DNA of 64,000 bases from contig JAKPOP010000012.1 in assembly GCA_029547805.1 (NCBI GenBank), positions 62,001 to 126,000 on the forward strand. The letters are read 5' to 3'. Both the position numbers and the translations under genes were made by a program. The stretch is from Deltaproteobacteria bacterium. Its GTDB lineage: Bacteria; Myxococcota_A; UBA9042; DTJE01. The notes under the pieces are model-generated. The model saw only the letters and a program-made list of their open reading frames with translations. It had not been told where the DNA came from and did not search any database. Shown one piece after another: positions 53,189 through 60,865 of the stretch (the first letter of the stretch is position 1; every line of letters begins with the position of its first letter).

Positions 53189-54448
53189 ATGACCTCTCGT
53201 CTCCTCTGGCTGGTGGTGGCCCTCGGCCTGGGGGGGAGCGTCCCGGTCGCCGCGGGCGCCGGCGGGTCCCTCGGGGGATCGGGGGCCCCGACTCCCAGGT
53301 CCCCGCCGGTTTCTGAAGCGGCTCCGCTGGCCTCGTCCCCGGAGGTGCCTCCGGAGGCGCATCCCGGTCCTGTCCCCGATCCTCCGGTCCGCCGTGGGGA
53401 GACCTCGAACCTCCCGATTCCTGCAGCACCCTCTTCGGGATCGGGGGGAAAGACCCTGGTCTGCCTGATCCTGCCGTTGAGCGGCCCTCATGGAGGACTG
53501 GGGTCCCGGGTGCTGGATCGGATGAAGGCGGCGCTGGCGGCGGCCTCCCTGACCCCCTGGGAGGCTCGGGATGACCGGGGGACCGATGCGGGGGTGGTCG
53601 AGGCGGTCTCCTGGGCCCGGGATCGGGGATGCGGGGTCTGGGTGGGGGGGATCGGGGACCGGGAGGCCCGGGACCTGGTCCGGGAGGCCCGGGAGCAGGG
53701 GGTGCCACTGGTGGGACTCTGGAGCAGCCCGTTGGTTGCAGACGACGACCGGGTGATCGGGGTGACGCCGGATCGCCGGGCTCCCATGGTGGTCCTGGCC
53801 CGGTACCTGGGGGATGCGGGGGTCCGGCGGGTCTTCCTGCTGGCAGGGCCCTCGGCGGGGGACCGGGAGCGGGCCACGGCGCTGCAGCAGGCTGCGTCGG
53901 GGTTCGGGACGGTCGTCCGCGTCGAGGCGTCGCTGGACCCCCGGTCCTCGGCGGTGGCGCTGGCCGAGGCGATGGCGGCCCGGCGGTCCGGAGGGGGTTG
54001 CGAACCGGAGGCGCTGGTGCTGTCGGCGGAGCCGGATCTGGCGGTCCGGTGGAAGGGCTTCCTGGAGGCGGACGGACTGACCCAGGGGAGGGACCGGTGC
54101 CCGGGACCGTTGCTGGCGGGACCGCCCTCCTGGGCGACGCCCGAGGCCTTGCGACGCTACGGGTTGGCCCTGGAGGGGGCCATCACGGCAGCCTGGAGGG
54201 ACGACGAGGGGCTGCCGGTGACGGACCCGCTGGTCTCGGGGATCCGGCTGGCCCTGGCGGCGTTGCTGCACCGGGTCCGGTCCCCGGAGGGATCGGGTTG
54301 GAACGGACTGGAGGTGCGCCTGGGCGATCGGTTGATTCGATACCTCGCCGGGGAATGGCAGGGGGTCGAACCGGCTCCACTGCGGTTGGAAGGGGGCCGG
54401 GCCCGGTGGCTCGACGGCACCGGAGACCCTCCTCCGGAGGGGCAATGA
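53189..54448 (+). CDS. secreted type I periplasmic-binding-like protein
   Basis: 419 residues; ATG at 53189. The signal peptide ends VAAG. After a Pro/Ser-rich linker (residues 25-85), the rest looks like a type I periplasmic-binding fold of the branched-chain amino acid receptor or LpoA kind: LVCLILPLSGPHGGLGSRV, VEAVSWARDRGCGVWVGG and VRRVFLLAGPSAGDRERA. No transporter permease genes are adjacent, so LpoA-like regulation of a murein enzyme is as plausible as solute binding. It starts 8 bases after dnaK and may be cotranscribed. Confidence 0.7.
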   Translation: MTSRLLWLVVALGLGGSVPVAAGAGGSLGGSGAPTPRSPPVSEAAPLASSPEVPPEAHPGPVPDPPVRRGETSNLPIPAAPSSGSGGKTLVCLILPLSGPHGGLGSRVLDRMKAALAAASLTPWEARDDRGTDAGVVEAVSWARDRGCGVWVGGIGDREARDLVREAREQGVPLVGLWSSPLVADDDRVIGVTPDRRAPMVVLARYLGDAGVRRVFLLAGPSAGDRERATALQQAASGFGTVVRVEASLDPRSSAVALAEAMAARRSGGGCEPEALVLSAEPDLAVRWKGFLEADGLTQGRDRCPGPLLAGPPSWATPEALRRYGLALEGAITAAWRDDEGLPVTDPLVSGIRLALAALLHRVRSPEGSGWNGLEVRLGDRLIRYLAGEWQGVEPAPLRLEGGRARWLDGTGDPPPEGQ

Positions 54449-54461
54449 CCCCGACCACCCG

Positions 54462-54800
54462 TCAGGCCGCGAGGTGCCGCTCGAGGCGCTCCACCAGTTT
54501 CGCCTTGGGCAGGGCCCCGACGATCTGGTCCACCACCTGACCGTTCTTGAAGATCAGCAGGGTGGGAATCGCAGTGATATTGAAGCGGCCCGCATAGCGC
54601 TGGTGGTCGTCCACGTTGACCTTGCAGACCTTCAGGCGGCCCGAGTAGGCGGTCGCGAGGTCCCCGACCACCGGGGCGATGGCCTTGCAGGGGCCGCACC
54701 ACTCGGCCCAGAAATCCACCAGCACCGGGAGGGGGGACTTCAGGACCTCCGTCTCGAAGGTGTCGTCGGTCAGGTGCAGAACCAGGGGATTGTCCGCCAT
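54462..54800 (-). CDS. trxA: thioredoxin
   Basis: 112 residues. It is a classic thioredoxin: VLVDFWAEWCGPCKAIAPVV with the WCGPC redox centre at about residues 33-37, then KVNVDDHQRYAGRFNITAIPTLLIFKNG with cis-Pro. It reduces cytoplasmic disulfides. It follows the DUF1844 gene by 24 bases on the same strand. The plus-strand neighbour ends 13 bases before its stop. Confidence 0.96.
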   Translation of the reverse strand: MADNPLVLHLTDDTFETEVLKSPLPVLVDFWAEWCGPCKAIAPVVGDLATAYSGRLKVCKVNVDDHQRYAGRFNITAIPTLLIFKNGQVVDQIVGALPKAKLVERLERHLAA

Positions 54801-54824
54801 CGTGGTGTCCTCATGCCAGAGAAG

Positions 54825-55136
54825 TCAGGTCTCGATCACTCGGGCCTGCTGCTTGCAGACCTCGACGTACTTCAGGCGCAGGTCCAGGAGCAGCCGCTCC
54901 AGGAAGGCCTTCTCGTCCTCGGTCAGGTTGCCCCGGGTCTTCTGCTGGATCATCGCCAGCAGGTCGATCACGTGGCGGGCGAGGGGGAGGTTCACCATCG
55001 GCCTGCCTTCCGTTTCCGGGGCCCCCTGGCCCAGGTGGTACATCGCCGTGGTGCCCATCGACAGCACGAAGGCGGTGAAATCCACCTCCCGCAAGTCCAC
55101 GCCGGGAGTCCTGCAGCCGCAATCGTCGTCGGTCAT
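54825..55136 (-). CDS. DUF1844 family protein
   Basis: 103 residues. The helical pattern VDFTAFVLSMGTTAMYHLGQ, LPLARHVIDLLAMIQQKTRGNL and LERLLLDLRLKYVEVC matches the DUF1844 family, small proteins of unknown function that occur in deltaproteobacteria and some other phyla. Cysteines CGC near the N-terminus are a local feature. It is probably cotranscribed with thioredoxin and the small basic protein upstream. Confidence 0.85.
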   Translation of the reverse strand: MTDDDCGCRTPGVDLREVDFTAFVLSMGTTAMYHLGQGAPETEGRPMVNLPLARHVIDLLAMIQQKTRGNLTEDEKAFLERLLLDLRLKYVEVCKQQARVIET

Positions 55137-55154
55137 CTCATCCCCTCCGGGGCC

Positions 55155-55355
55155 TCACCGCTTCCGGGATCCCTTGGCCTTGGGTCCGGGATCGCCCACC
55201 GGGGCCGCCTCTGGAGAGAGGGCCTGGGGATTGGCCACGTTCTGCGCCGCATCCGGCAGGCTCTTCCAGTAGGCTTCCAGTTCCTCGGGGGTCAGGGCCT
55301 TCTTCGCCAGGTGACGCTGCTGTAGCCGGACATCGAACAAGAGGTCTCGATCCAT
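55155..55355 (-). CDS. small hypothetical protein
   Basis: 66 residues; ATG at 55355 is preferred over 55421, which adds a basic non-protein-like stretch. It is helical and charged (DVRLQQRHLAKKALTPEELEAYWKSLPD) with a Pro-rich, Lys/Arg-ending tail. No family recognised. It sits 18 bases upstream of the DUF1844 gene in the same direction. A real gene is likely but not certain. Confidence 0.5.
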   Translation of the reverse strand: MDRDLLFDVRLQQRHLAKKALTPEELEAYWKSLPDAAQNVANPQALSPEAAPVGDPGPKAKGSRKR

Positions 55356-55436
55356 TGCTGGACTCCCGATTCGGGCGCGGGTCAACGGACGCAATCTATG
55401 GCCTCGCCGGAACGGTGTCAAGAATCGGGAGGCGCG

Positions 55437-56141
55437 TCAGGAGCCGGGGGTGGCGAGGGACAGGTCCACTGCGACGAGGGAGCGGGAGGGCCGGGCGGCC
55501 GGCAGCAGTTCGGTCCAGTGCAGGAGCCGGAGACCTGCGGCCCGGGCCTCCCGATGGACCTCCGGGAGGCGGGAGAGGGGATAGAGCAGGGTCGCCAGTC
55601 CGCCGGGGGCCAGGGTGGTCCGGGTCGTTCGAAGGAGGCCCGGGAGGTCCAGGAAGACCTCGTGGCGGGCGGCCTCCTTCTCCGGGTTCGGGTTCCGGTG
55701 TCCGGTTCCCACGGGCCAGAAGGGCGGGTTCGAGACCACTCGGACGAAGGTCGTGGCCGCCGGGAGCCACGTTGACGGGTCGCGGGCATCGGCCCGGATC
55801 ACCCGGACCTGTTCGTCCCGGTGATTCGCCCGGACGTTTCGATCCGCCCGTTCCGCCAGGGCCTCCTGGAACTCGATGGCCCAGATGGGGTGGTCCCAGC
55901 CCCGGTGGGCCAGCACCAGGGAGATCACGCCGCTTCCGGTGCCGATCTCCAGCAGGGGGCCCCTCGGACCGGTGTCGAGGACGTGGCGTGCCAGGGCCAC
56001 GGCGTCCTCCCCGAAGCGGTAGCCGTCCCGGGCCTGGACCAGCACGATGGCATCCATCAGCACGGTCAGGTCCTCGCCGGGGAGGAGGGGAGGAGGGTCG
56101 ACCCCCGGGGGAAGGGGGAGTTCGGGGTGGCGTCGCATCAT
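55437..56141 (-). CDS. TrmN6-like tRNA methyltransferase
   Basis: 234 residues. The SAM-binding motif LLEIGTGSGVISLVLA and the catalytic VVSNPPFWP (NPPF) match the TrmN6/YfiC subfamily of class I methyltransferases, which methylate A37 N6 of tRNA-Val. The N-terminal MDAIVLVQARDGYRFGEDAVAL segment is characteristic. The gene reads away from the DUF1015 gene upstream (56164). The reaction is inferred from the family. Confidence 0.87.
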   Translation of the reverse strand: MMRRHPELPLPPGVDPPPLLPGEDLTVLMDAIVLVQARDGYRFGEDAVALARHVLDTGPRGPLLEIGTGSGVISLVLAHRGWDHPIWAIEFQEALAERADRNVRANHRDEQVRVIRADARDPSTWLPAATTFVRVVSNPPFWPVGTGHRNPNPEKEAARHEVFLDLPGLLRTTRTTLAPGGLATLLYPLSRLPEVHREARAAGLRLLHWTELLPAARPSRSLVAVDLSLATPGS

Positions 56142-56163
56142 GGCCGCATCCCGGGCCGCGGGC

Positions 56164-57486
56164 CTAGGGGATCTCCTCCTCCAGGGGATGGATGACGACC
56201 CCGGTCAGGATCTTCGGGTAGAAGAAGGTGGACTTCTGGGGCATCCGCTCGCCGGCGGCGGCGACGGCCTCGATCTGGGACACCTGGACGGGGTTCAGCA
56301 TCACGGCGGCCTGGTACTCGGGGTGGTCCCGGAGGGCCTCCTCGACCTCGGCCGGGGAGTGGCAGTAGTCCAGGTGGGTCTGGGCGGCCTGGGCCTCCCG
56401 GGTGATGCCGAGCCTCTCCCGGAAGACCTTTTCGTGCAGCCAGGAGACGTCCAGTTCCGCGACCGGGCGCGGCAGGCCCGAGGTGCGGCAGAAGGCCTGG
56501 TGGGCCTCGGGGGTCGGACGGACGATCTGCCAGGAGGCATCCCGGCACTTCCAGGCGAAGGCGGGCCCCTGGCCCTGGACCTTCTGGAGGGCCTTCCAGG
56601 CCGCCTGGGCATCGCCCTCGACGGCCTGGATCGTGCATTCCTGCTGGAGGGATGCCCACAGGGAGGGCCAGGAACAATCGGTCAGTCCATGGACCAGCCG
56701 ATGGATCGGGAGGATCACCAGGCCCTCCTGGGCGGTGTTGGCCATGAACACGCTCGCGAACTGCCAGGGCTCCTGCCCCGTGACCTGGGAGGTCTCGGCC
56801 AGCCGGGTCCGGCGGTAGTTCCGGAAGGTCTCGAAGCGGTGGTGTCCGTCGGCGATGTAGTGGACGACGCCCGAGAGGACCTCCGAGATGCGCGCGATGG
56901 CCTCGGGACTCGTCACGCGTCCCAGGGTGTGGACCACGCCGTCGGGGGTGGTGAACCGGGCCAGCGGCTCCAGCACCCCAGGGGTCTCCAGCAGGGTCTC
57001 GACCTGCCGTTCGGGGTCCGTGTAGAAGGTGAAGACCTGGCTGCACGCGACGTGGGTGGCCCGGAACAGGCGGAAGCGGTCCTCCTTCGGCCCCTCCAGC
57101 GTGCGCTCGTGGGCCCGGATGCCGCTGTCGTCGTCCTCGATCCGGCGACGACCGATCACGCCCCGGCGCGTCACGGTGCGTCCGTCGGGGAGCAGGAAGG
57201 TCTGGTCATAGACGTAGAAGGCCGGTGCGGCGTCCTGGGCAATGCTCCCCTGGCGCAGCAGGCGCAGGAGTTCCTCCCGGGATCGGGTATAGCGGTTGCG
57301 GGTGTCGTCGTCGGTCGGCAATTGCAGGGCCAGGTCCAGGCGGATCACGTTGTCTGGGTGCCGCTCATGGAGTTCCTGCTGCTGCCGTGGCGTGATCACG
57401 TCGTAGGGCGGGGCCACGACTCCCGCCAGGTCCCCGACCACCTCGGGCCGGTACCGAAACGCCCGGACTGGTTCGACGGTCTGCAT
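56164..57486 (-). CDS. DUF1015 family protein
   Basis: 440 residues; ATG at 57486 follows GGAGG and matches the family start (VEPVRAFRYRPEVVGD); an in-frame ATG at 57528 is less likely. The hallmark VVAPPYDVITPRQQQELHERHPDNVIRLDL is present, along with VHYIADGHHRFETFRNYR. The family occurs in many bacteria; its biochemical function is not established. A promoter lies at 57541-57570. Confidence 0.9.
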   Translation of the reverse strand: MQTVEPVRAFRYRPEVVGDLAGVVAPPYDVITPRQQQELHERHPDNVIRLDLALQLPTDDDTRNRYTRSREELLRLLRQGSIAQDAAPAFYVYDQTFLLPDGRTVTRRGVIGRRRIEDDDSGIRAHERTLEGPKEDRFRLFRATHVACSQVFTFYTDPERQVETLLETPGVLEPLARFTTPDGVVHTLGRVTSPEAIARISEVLSGVVHYIADGHHRFETFRNYRRTRLAETSQVTGQEPWQFASVFMANTAQEGLVILPIHRLVHGLTDCSWPSLWASLQQECTIQAVEGDAQAAWKALQKVQGQGPAFAWKCRDASWQIVRPTPEAHQAFCRTSGLPRPVAELDVSWLHEKVFRERLGITREAQAAQTHLDYCHSPAEVEEALRDHPEYQAAVMLNPVQVSQIEAVAAAGERMPQKSTFFYPKILTGVVIHPLEEEIP

Positions 57487-57540
57487 CCCAATGCCTCCAA
57501 CTCCCGGTCCTGGTTCCGGGATTTCCATCGGTCGGGGCGG

Positions 57541-57570
57541 AACCTAGCACACAAGGTCAGGGAATAGGAA
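57541..57570 (-). promoter_or_regulatory. possible promoter of the DUF1015 gene
   Basis: On the minus strand TTCCTA (57570-57565), 18 bases, TAGGTT (57546-57541). The -10 matches that of the lipoprotein promoter at 26725; the -35 is weak. Confidence 0.35.
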
Positions 57571-57641
57571 GATCCCCGAGGGTCAGATGACAAGACCTGG
57601 AATCCCGCGACGTTCGCTGCGTCGGGGAAGGGCTTCGGGCG

Positions 57642-59051
57642 TCAGGGATCCCGGGACCGGAGCAGCGACAACAGGCGGTCGTGGATGCCGTGGAAGTCCC
57701 GCCCGCTCATGGCCAGCAGCACGTCCCCGGGGCGGACCCGGGCGACGGCTTCCCGGGCCAGGTCCTCCAGGTCGGGAACCAGGTGGGCCGGGACCCCGGC
57801 CGCGGCCAGGTCTCCGCAGAGGCGGCCCATGTCGATCTTCTGGTCCTCCGGGAGGTTGTCGGGCTTGTCGTAGGGTCGGCAGAAGAAGACCTCGTCGGCC
57901 TCCCGGAACGCCGTGACGTAGTCCTGCTGGAAGACCCGCCTCCGACTCGTATTGGACTCGACCTCGAAGAGGGCGACGACCCTTCCGTCGGGCCATGCGC
58001 CCCGGACGGCCCGGAGGGTCTCCCGGACCGCGGTGGGGTGGTGGGCGAAGTCCTCCATCACGGTGACCCCGCCGGCGACGCCCCGGATCTCCTGACGCTT
58101 CTTCACGCCCTGGAAGGAGGCGAGGGCCCGGGGCAGATCCGGTCCCGCCGCGTCGATCTCGTGCAGCAGGGCCAGGGCACCGACGGCATTGTGGAGGTTC
58201 TGCCGGCCGATCATGGGGACTTCGAAGACGCCGGCAGGGGTCGTTCCCCGGACCAGGCGGAAGCGGGGCCGTCCCCGGTCCCACCGGAGGTCCTCGCAGT
58301 GCCAGGTGCCCGCATCGACGCCGAAGGAGATGGCCGGGCGGCCCGTGCGCCGCAGGACCTCCCGGACCGACTCGTCGGACTCGGGGACCAGCAGGGGATG
58401 CCCCGGGGGCACGATCTCCGCGAAGGCGGCGAAGGCCCGGATCACCGCCTCCAGGTCGGCGAAGATGTCGGCGTGGTCGAACTCGATGTTGTTGATCACC
58501 GCCGCCTGGGGGGCATAGTGCAGAAACTTCGGGGTCTTGTCGAAAAAGGCCGTGTCGTATTCATCCCCCTCCAGCACAACGTGGGGGCCTCGACCCAGGT
58601 GATGGTTCGTGTCGAAGTTCCGGGGCAGGCCCCCGATCAGGAATGACGGGTCCCGTCCCTGGGCCGCCAGCAGGTGGGCGACCAGGGAGGCGGTGGTGGT
58701 CTTGCCGTGGGTGCCGGCAATCACGACGGGGATCCGGTCCGCCAGGAAGTATCGCCGGAGGGCCTCGGGGAAGGAGTCATAGGGCAGGCCCGATTCCAGC
58801 AGGGCCTGGGCCTCGGGATTGGTCCGGCGGATCACGTTGCCGACCACCACCAGGTCGGGGCCCCAGAGGAGGTTCTTGGGGTCGTAGGGGTGCAGGACCG
58901 GGATGCCCAGGCGGTCCAGGAGGTCGCCGACCGGGGGGTAGGGGCGGGCCTGATCGGATCCCCGGACGTCACAACCGGCCTGGCGGAACAGCCCGGCCAC
59001 GGCCGACATCGCGGTGCCTCCGATGCCCAGGATGTGAACGCGAAGGTTCAT
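57642..59051 (-). CDS. mpl: UDP-MurNAc:L-Ala-gamma-D-Glu-meso-DAP ligase
   Basis: 469 residues. Mur-ligase motifs: N-terminal VHILGIGGTAMSAVAGLF, the P-loop VIAGTHGKTTTASLV, VLEGDEYDTAFFDKTPKFLHY and INNIEFDHADIF, the last two typical of Mpl rather than MurC. It joins recycled tripeptide to UDP-MurNAc, salvaging murein peptides in Gram-negative bacteria with meso-DAP walls. Its ATG at 59051 has a GGGAGG site. A promoter lies at 59080-59109. Confidence 0.95.
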   Translation of the reverse strand: MNLRVHILGIGGTAMSAVAGLFRQAGCDVRGSDQARPYPPVGDLLDRLGIPVLHPYDPKNLLWGPDLVVVGNVIRRTNPEAQALLESGLPYDSFPEALRRYFLADRIPVVIAGTHGKTTTASLVAHLLAAQGRDPSFLIGGLPRNFDTNHHLGRGPHVVLEGDEYDTAFFDKTPKFLHYAPQAAVINNIEFDHADIFADLEAVIRAFAAFAEIVPPGHPLLVPESDESVREVLRRTGRPAISFGVDAGTWHCEDLRWDRGRPRFRLVRGTTPAGVFEVPMIGRQNLHNAVGALALLHEIDAAGPDLPRALASFQGVKKRQEIRGVAGGVTVMEDFAHHPTAVRETLRAVRGAWPDGRVVALFEVESNTSRRRVFQQDYVTAFREADEVFFCRPYDKPDNLPEDQKIDMGRLCGDLAAAGVPAHLVPDLEDLAREAVARVRPGDVLLAMSGRDFHGIHDRLLSLLRSRDP

Positions 59052-59079
59052 CGAGAGTCCTCCCGTGGGCCTGGGACCG

Positions 59080-59109
59080 ATGCTAGGCCAGCAGGCAGGA
59101 GACTACCAA
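59080..59109 (-). promoter_or_regulatory. promoter of mpl
   Basis: On the minus strand TTGGTA (59109-59104), 18 bases, TAGCAT (59085-59080). Start near 59073 gives a leader of about 22 bases. Confidence 0.5.
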
Positions 59110-59335
59110 CCGGATGCAGGATCGATGGTGGAGCCCCGGATTCCCTGCCGGAAGGAACGGCTCCGCCCCTCCCCCCGCGTCGCACCCCCGTGCCCGGGCC
59201 TCCCTCGCGGCCCTCTGCCCGCGTTGCTCCAGCGGCCCGCCCGTCGGGGCGGGAGACGATTCCGCAGTGGCAACCTCCCCGGTCATCCTCCCGGGTGGCG
59301 AAACACGCCATGGCGGGATCATCGCTGTCGTTCAT
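59110..59335. other. intergenic region between divergent mpl and zinc-ribbon gene
   Basis: The full gap is 59052-59372 (321 bases). Both ends hold divergent promoters; the middle is GC-rich and shows no clear gene, repeat or RNA motif. Confidence 0.4.
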
Positions 59336-59365
59336 TTGTCCATTCCGATTCCGGGGACCTATCCT
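59336..59365 (+). promoter_or_regulatory. promoter of the zinc-ribbon gene, implies leaderless mRNA
   Basis: TTGTCC (59336-59341), 18 bases, TATCCT (59360-59365). The predicted start near 59372 coincides with the ATG at 59373; there is no ribosome-binding site. Confidence 0.5.
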
Positions 59366-59372
59366 TGGCCCG

Positions 59373-59711
59373 ATGAAACGCCTTTCCAGCCAGGCTCGGA
59401 GTTCCGAGAAGACCCACGGACACTGCGTGATCTGCGGGGCCGAGGGGTCGAGCGACCGGGACACGATCTGCGGGGACTGTGGTGACCCCTACGACATCAC
59501 CCTCTTCTGCCGTTCCTGCGGGCGGCGCTGGAGCGTCCCGGAGGATGCGGCCCGGGACCTGCTGGTCGAACATGGCTATGACCTGGAGGACCTCCGGGGG
59601 GTCGTGATGAAACTGGACCGATGCAGCCGGTGCCTCGCCGACGGGGAGACCTCCCACCTCGACGTCTACCGGGTCCGCCTCCCGGTTCCCAGGGAACCCG
59701 GGCGGGAATGA
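59373..59711 (+). CDS. small multi-CxxC (zinc-ribbon) protein
   Basis: 112 residues; ATG at 59373. Four CxxC pairs (CVICG, CGDCG, CRSCG and CSRC) suggest two zinc ribbons or rubredoxin-like knuckles. The C-terminus is basic-acidic mixed (HLDVYRVRLPVPREPGRE). No family recognised. A predicted leaderless promoter directly precedes the ATG. It ends 16 bases from the convergent acyltransferase gene. Confidence 0.75.
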   Translation: MKRLSSQARSSEKTHGHCVICGAEGSSDRDTICGDCGDPYDITLFCRSCGRRWSVPEDAARDLLVEHGYDLEDLRGVVMKLDRCSRCLADGETSHLDVYRVRLPVPREPGRE

Positions 59712-59727
59712 ACTCGGATCCCGGGTT

Positions 59728-60645
59728 TCACGCCAGCGCCGCCGCCAGCAGGATGCCCATGCGCTTGCAGAGGGCCGGGTCCGCCCGGCTGGGGAGCAGC
59801 ACCGGGATGCGCGCGCCGGCAACGATGCCGGCGTTCCAGGCCCCCGGGAGGAAGCGCGGCAGCGTCTTGTAGAAGACGTTGGCGGTATTCAGGTCCGGGA
59901 AGAGCAGGGCATCGGCGTTTCCGGCCACGGCATCCTGGACCCCTTTGATCCGGGCCCCTTCCTCCGAGGTGGCGATGTAGAGGTCATGAGGTCCGGCGAC
60001 CCGGGCGCCCGGGAAGGCCCCCTGGGAGGCCATTCGGGTCAATTCGGCCGCGTGGACCGTCGCCTCGATCTTCGGGTTCACCTTTTCCACCGGGGCGATC
60101 AGGGAGACCCGGGGCTCCGGGACGCCCAGGGTCGAGGCCACCTCGACGAGGTTCCGGACCGCCTGGGCCTTCTCCGCCAGCGTCGGCGCGATCAGGATCG
60201 CCGCATCACTGAAGAAGAGGGGCTGGGGATGGCCCGGGATCCCGGCCATCGCCACGTGGGTCAGGATCCGGTCCTCGGGGACCAGCCCCAGGGATCGGTC
60301 CAGCAGCGCCCGCAGCAGGACCTTCGTGTCCACCTGCCCCTTCAGCACGAACCGGACCTCCCCCGAGGCGGCAAGGCCCAGGGCCTTCCGGCAGGCCGCC
60401 GCGTCGTCCTCGCAGGGCACCACCTGGAAGGGTGCCAGTGACAGTCCCGCCTGGGCCGCCATCTCCCCGATGCGAGGCGGGTCCCCGATCAGGACGCCTC
60501 CCTGGATCACCTCGTCCTGGATGGCCATGGCCAGGGCCTCCAGGGCCTCCAGATTGTCGGCCCTGGGCACCGCGACCCGGCCCGGTCGGCGCCGGGCCCG
60601 CGACCGGAGTTCCGTTCCATGAACCGGCATGTCGTTCCGCTCCAT
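59728..60645 (-). CDS. phosphate acetyl/butyryltransferase family protein
   Basis: 305 residues; ATG at 60645 after GAGGGA. It matches the Ptb/Pta family: GVLIGDPPRIGEMAAQAG, VRFVLKGQVDTKVLLRALLD, ILTHVAMAGIPGHPQPLFFSDAAI, VEKVNPKIEATVHAAEL, and the C-terminal DALLFPDLNTANVFYKTLPRF. These enzymes transfer acyl groups between CoA and phosphate, often with an acetate or butyrate kinase. No kinase is adjacent. Butyryl versus acetyl specificity is not resolved. Confidence 0.88.
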   Translation of the reverse strand: MERNDMPVHGTELRSRARRRPGRVAVPRADNLEALEALAMAIQDEVIQGGVLIGDPPRIGEMAAQAGLSLAPFQVVPCEDDAAACRKALGLAASGEVRFVLKGQVDTKVLLRALLDRSLGLVPEDRILTHVAMAGIPGHPQPLFFSDAAILIAPTLAEKAQAVRNLVEVASTLGVPEPRVSLIAPVEKVNPKIEATVHAAELTRMASQGAFPGARVAGPHDLYIATSEEGARIKGVQDAVAGNADALLFPDLNTANVFYKTLPRFLPGAWNAGIVAGARIPVLLPSRADPALCKRMGILLAAALA

Positions 60646-60703
60646 CCTGTTCCCTCGAACCAGCCCTGGCAAGGACTACCACGGCTCCCATCCCCCGAAC
60701 ACG

Positions 60704-60727
60704 CCAATTGGGGGACAGTCACCGATT
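60704..60727. repeat. AATCGGTGACTG motif, copy 3
   Basis: On the minus strand the core AATCGGTGACTG is followed by tccccc and then an AATTG, in the divergent gap between the acyltransferase and rhomboid genes. It matches the 18652 copy over 17 of 18 bases from AATCGG to the CCC run. Confidence 0.55.
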
Positions 60728-60815
60728 TCTCGCAGTCCACCTCCCGTGGTGAGAGGGGATTCCCGCAGGAGAACCCGCCGCGGCCGGGGGTCCGTCCGTC
60801 GAGTCCCCTCCCAGG

Positions 60816-60844
60816 TTGCCAGGAAGGCTCGTTGCTCCTAGGCT
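60816..60844 (+). promoter_or_regulatory. promoter of the rhomboid gene
   Basis: TTGCCA (60816-60821), 17 bases, TAGGCT (60839-60844); start near 60851, 15 bases before the ATG at 60866. Confidence 0.45.
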
Positions 60845-60865
60845 ACCCCGGAACACGGGGGTGGG

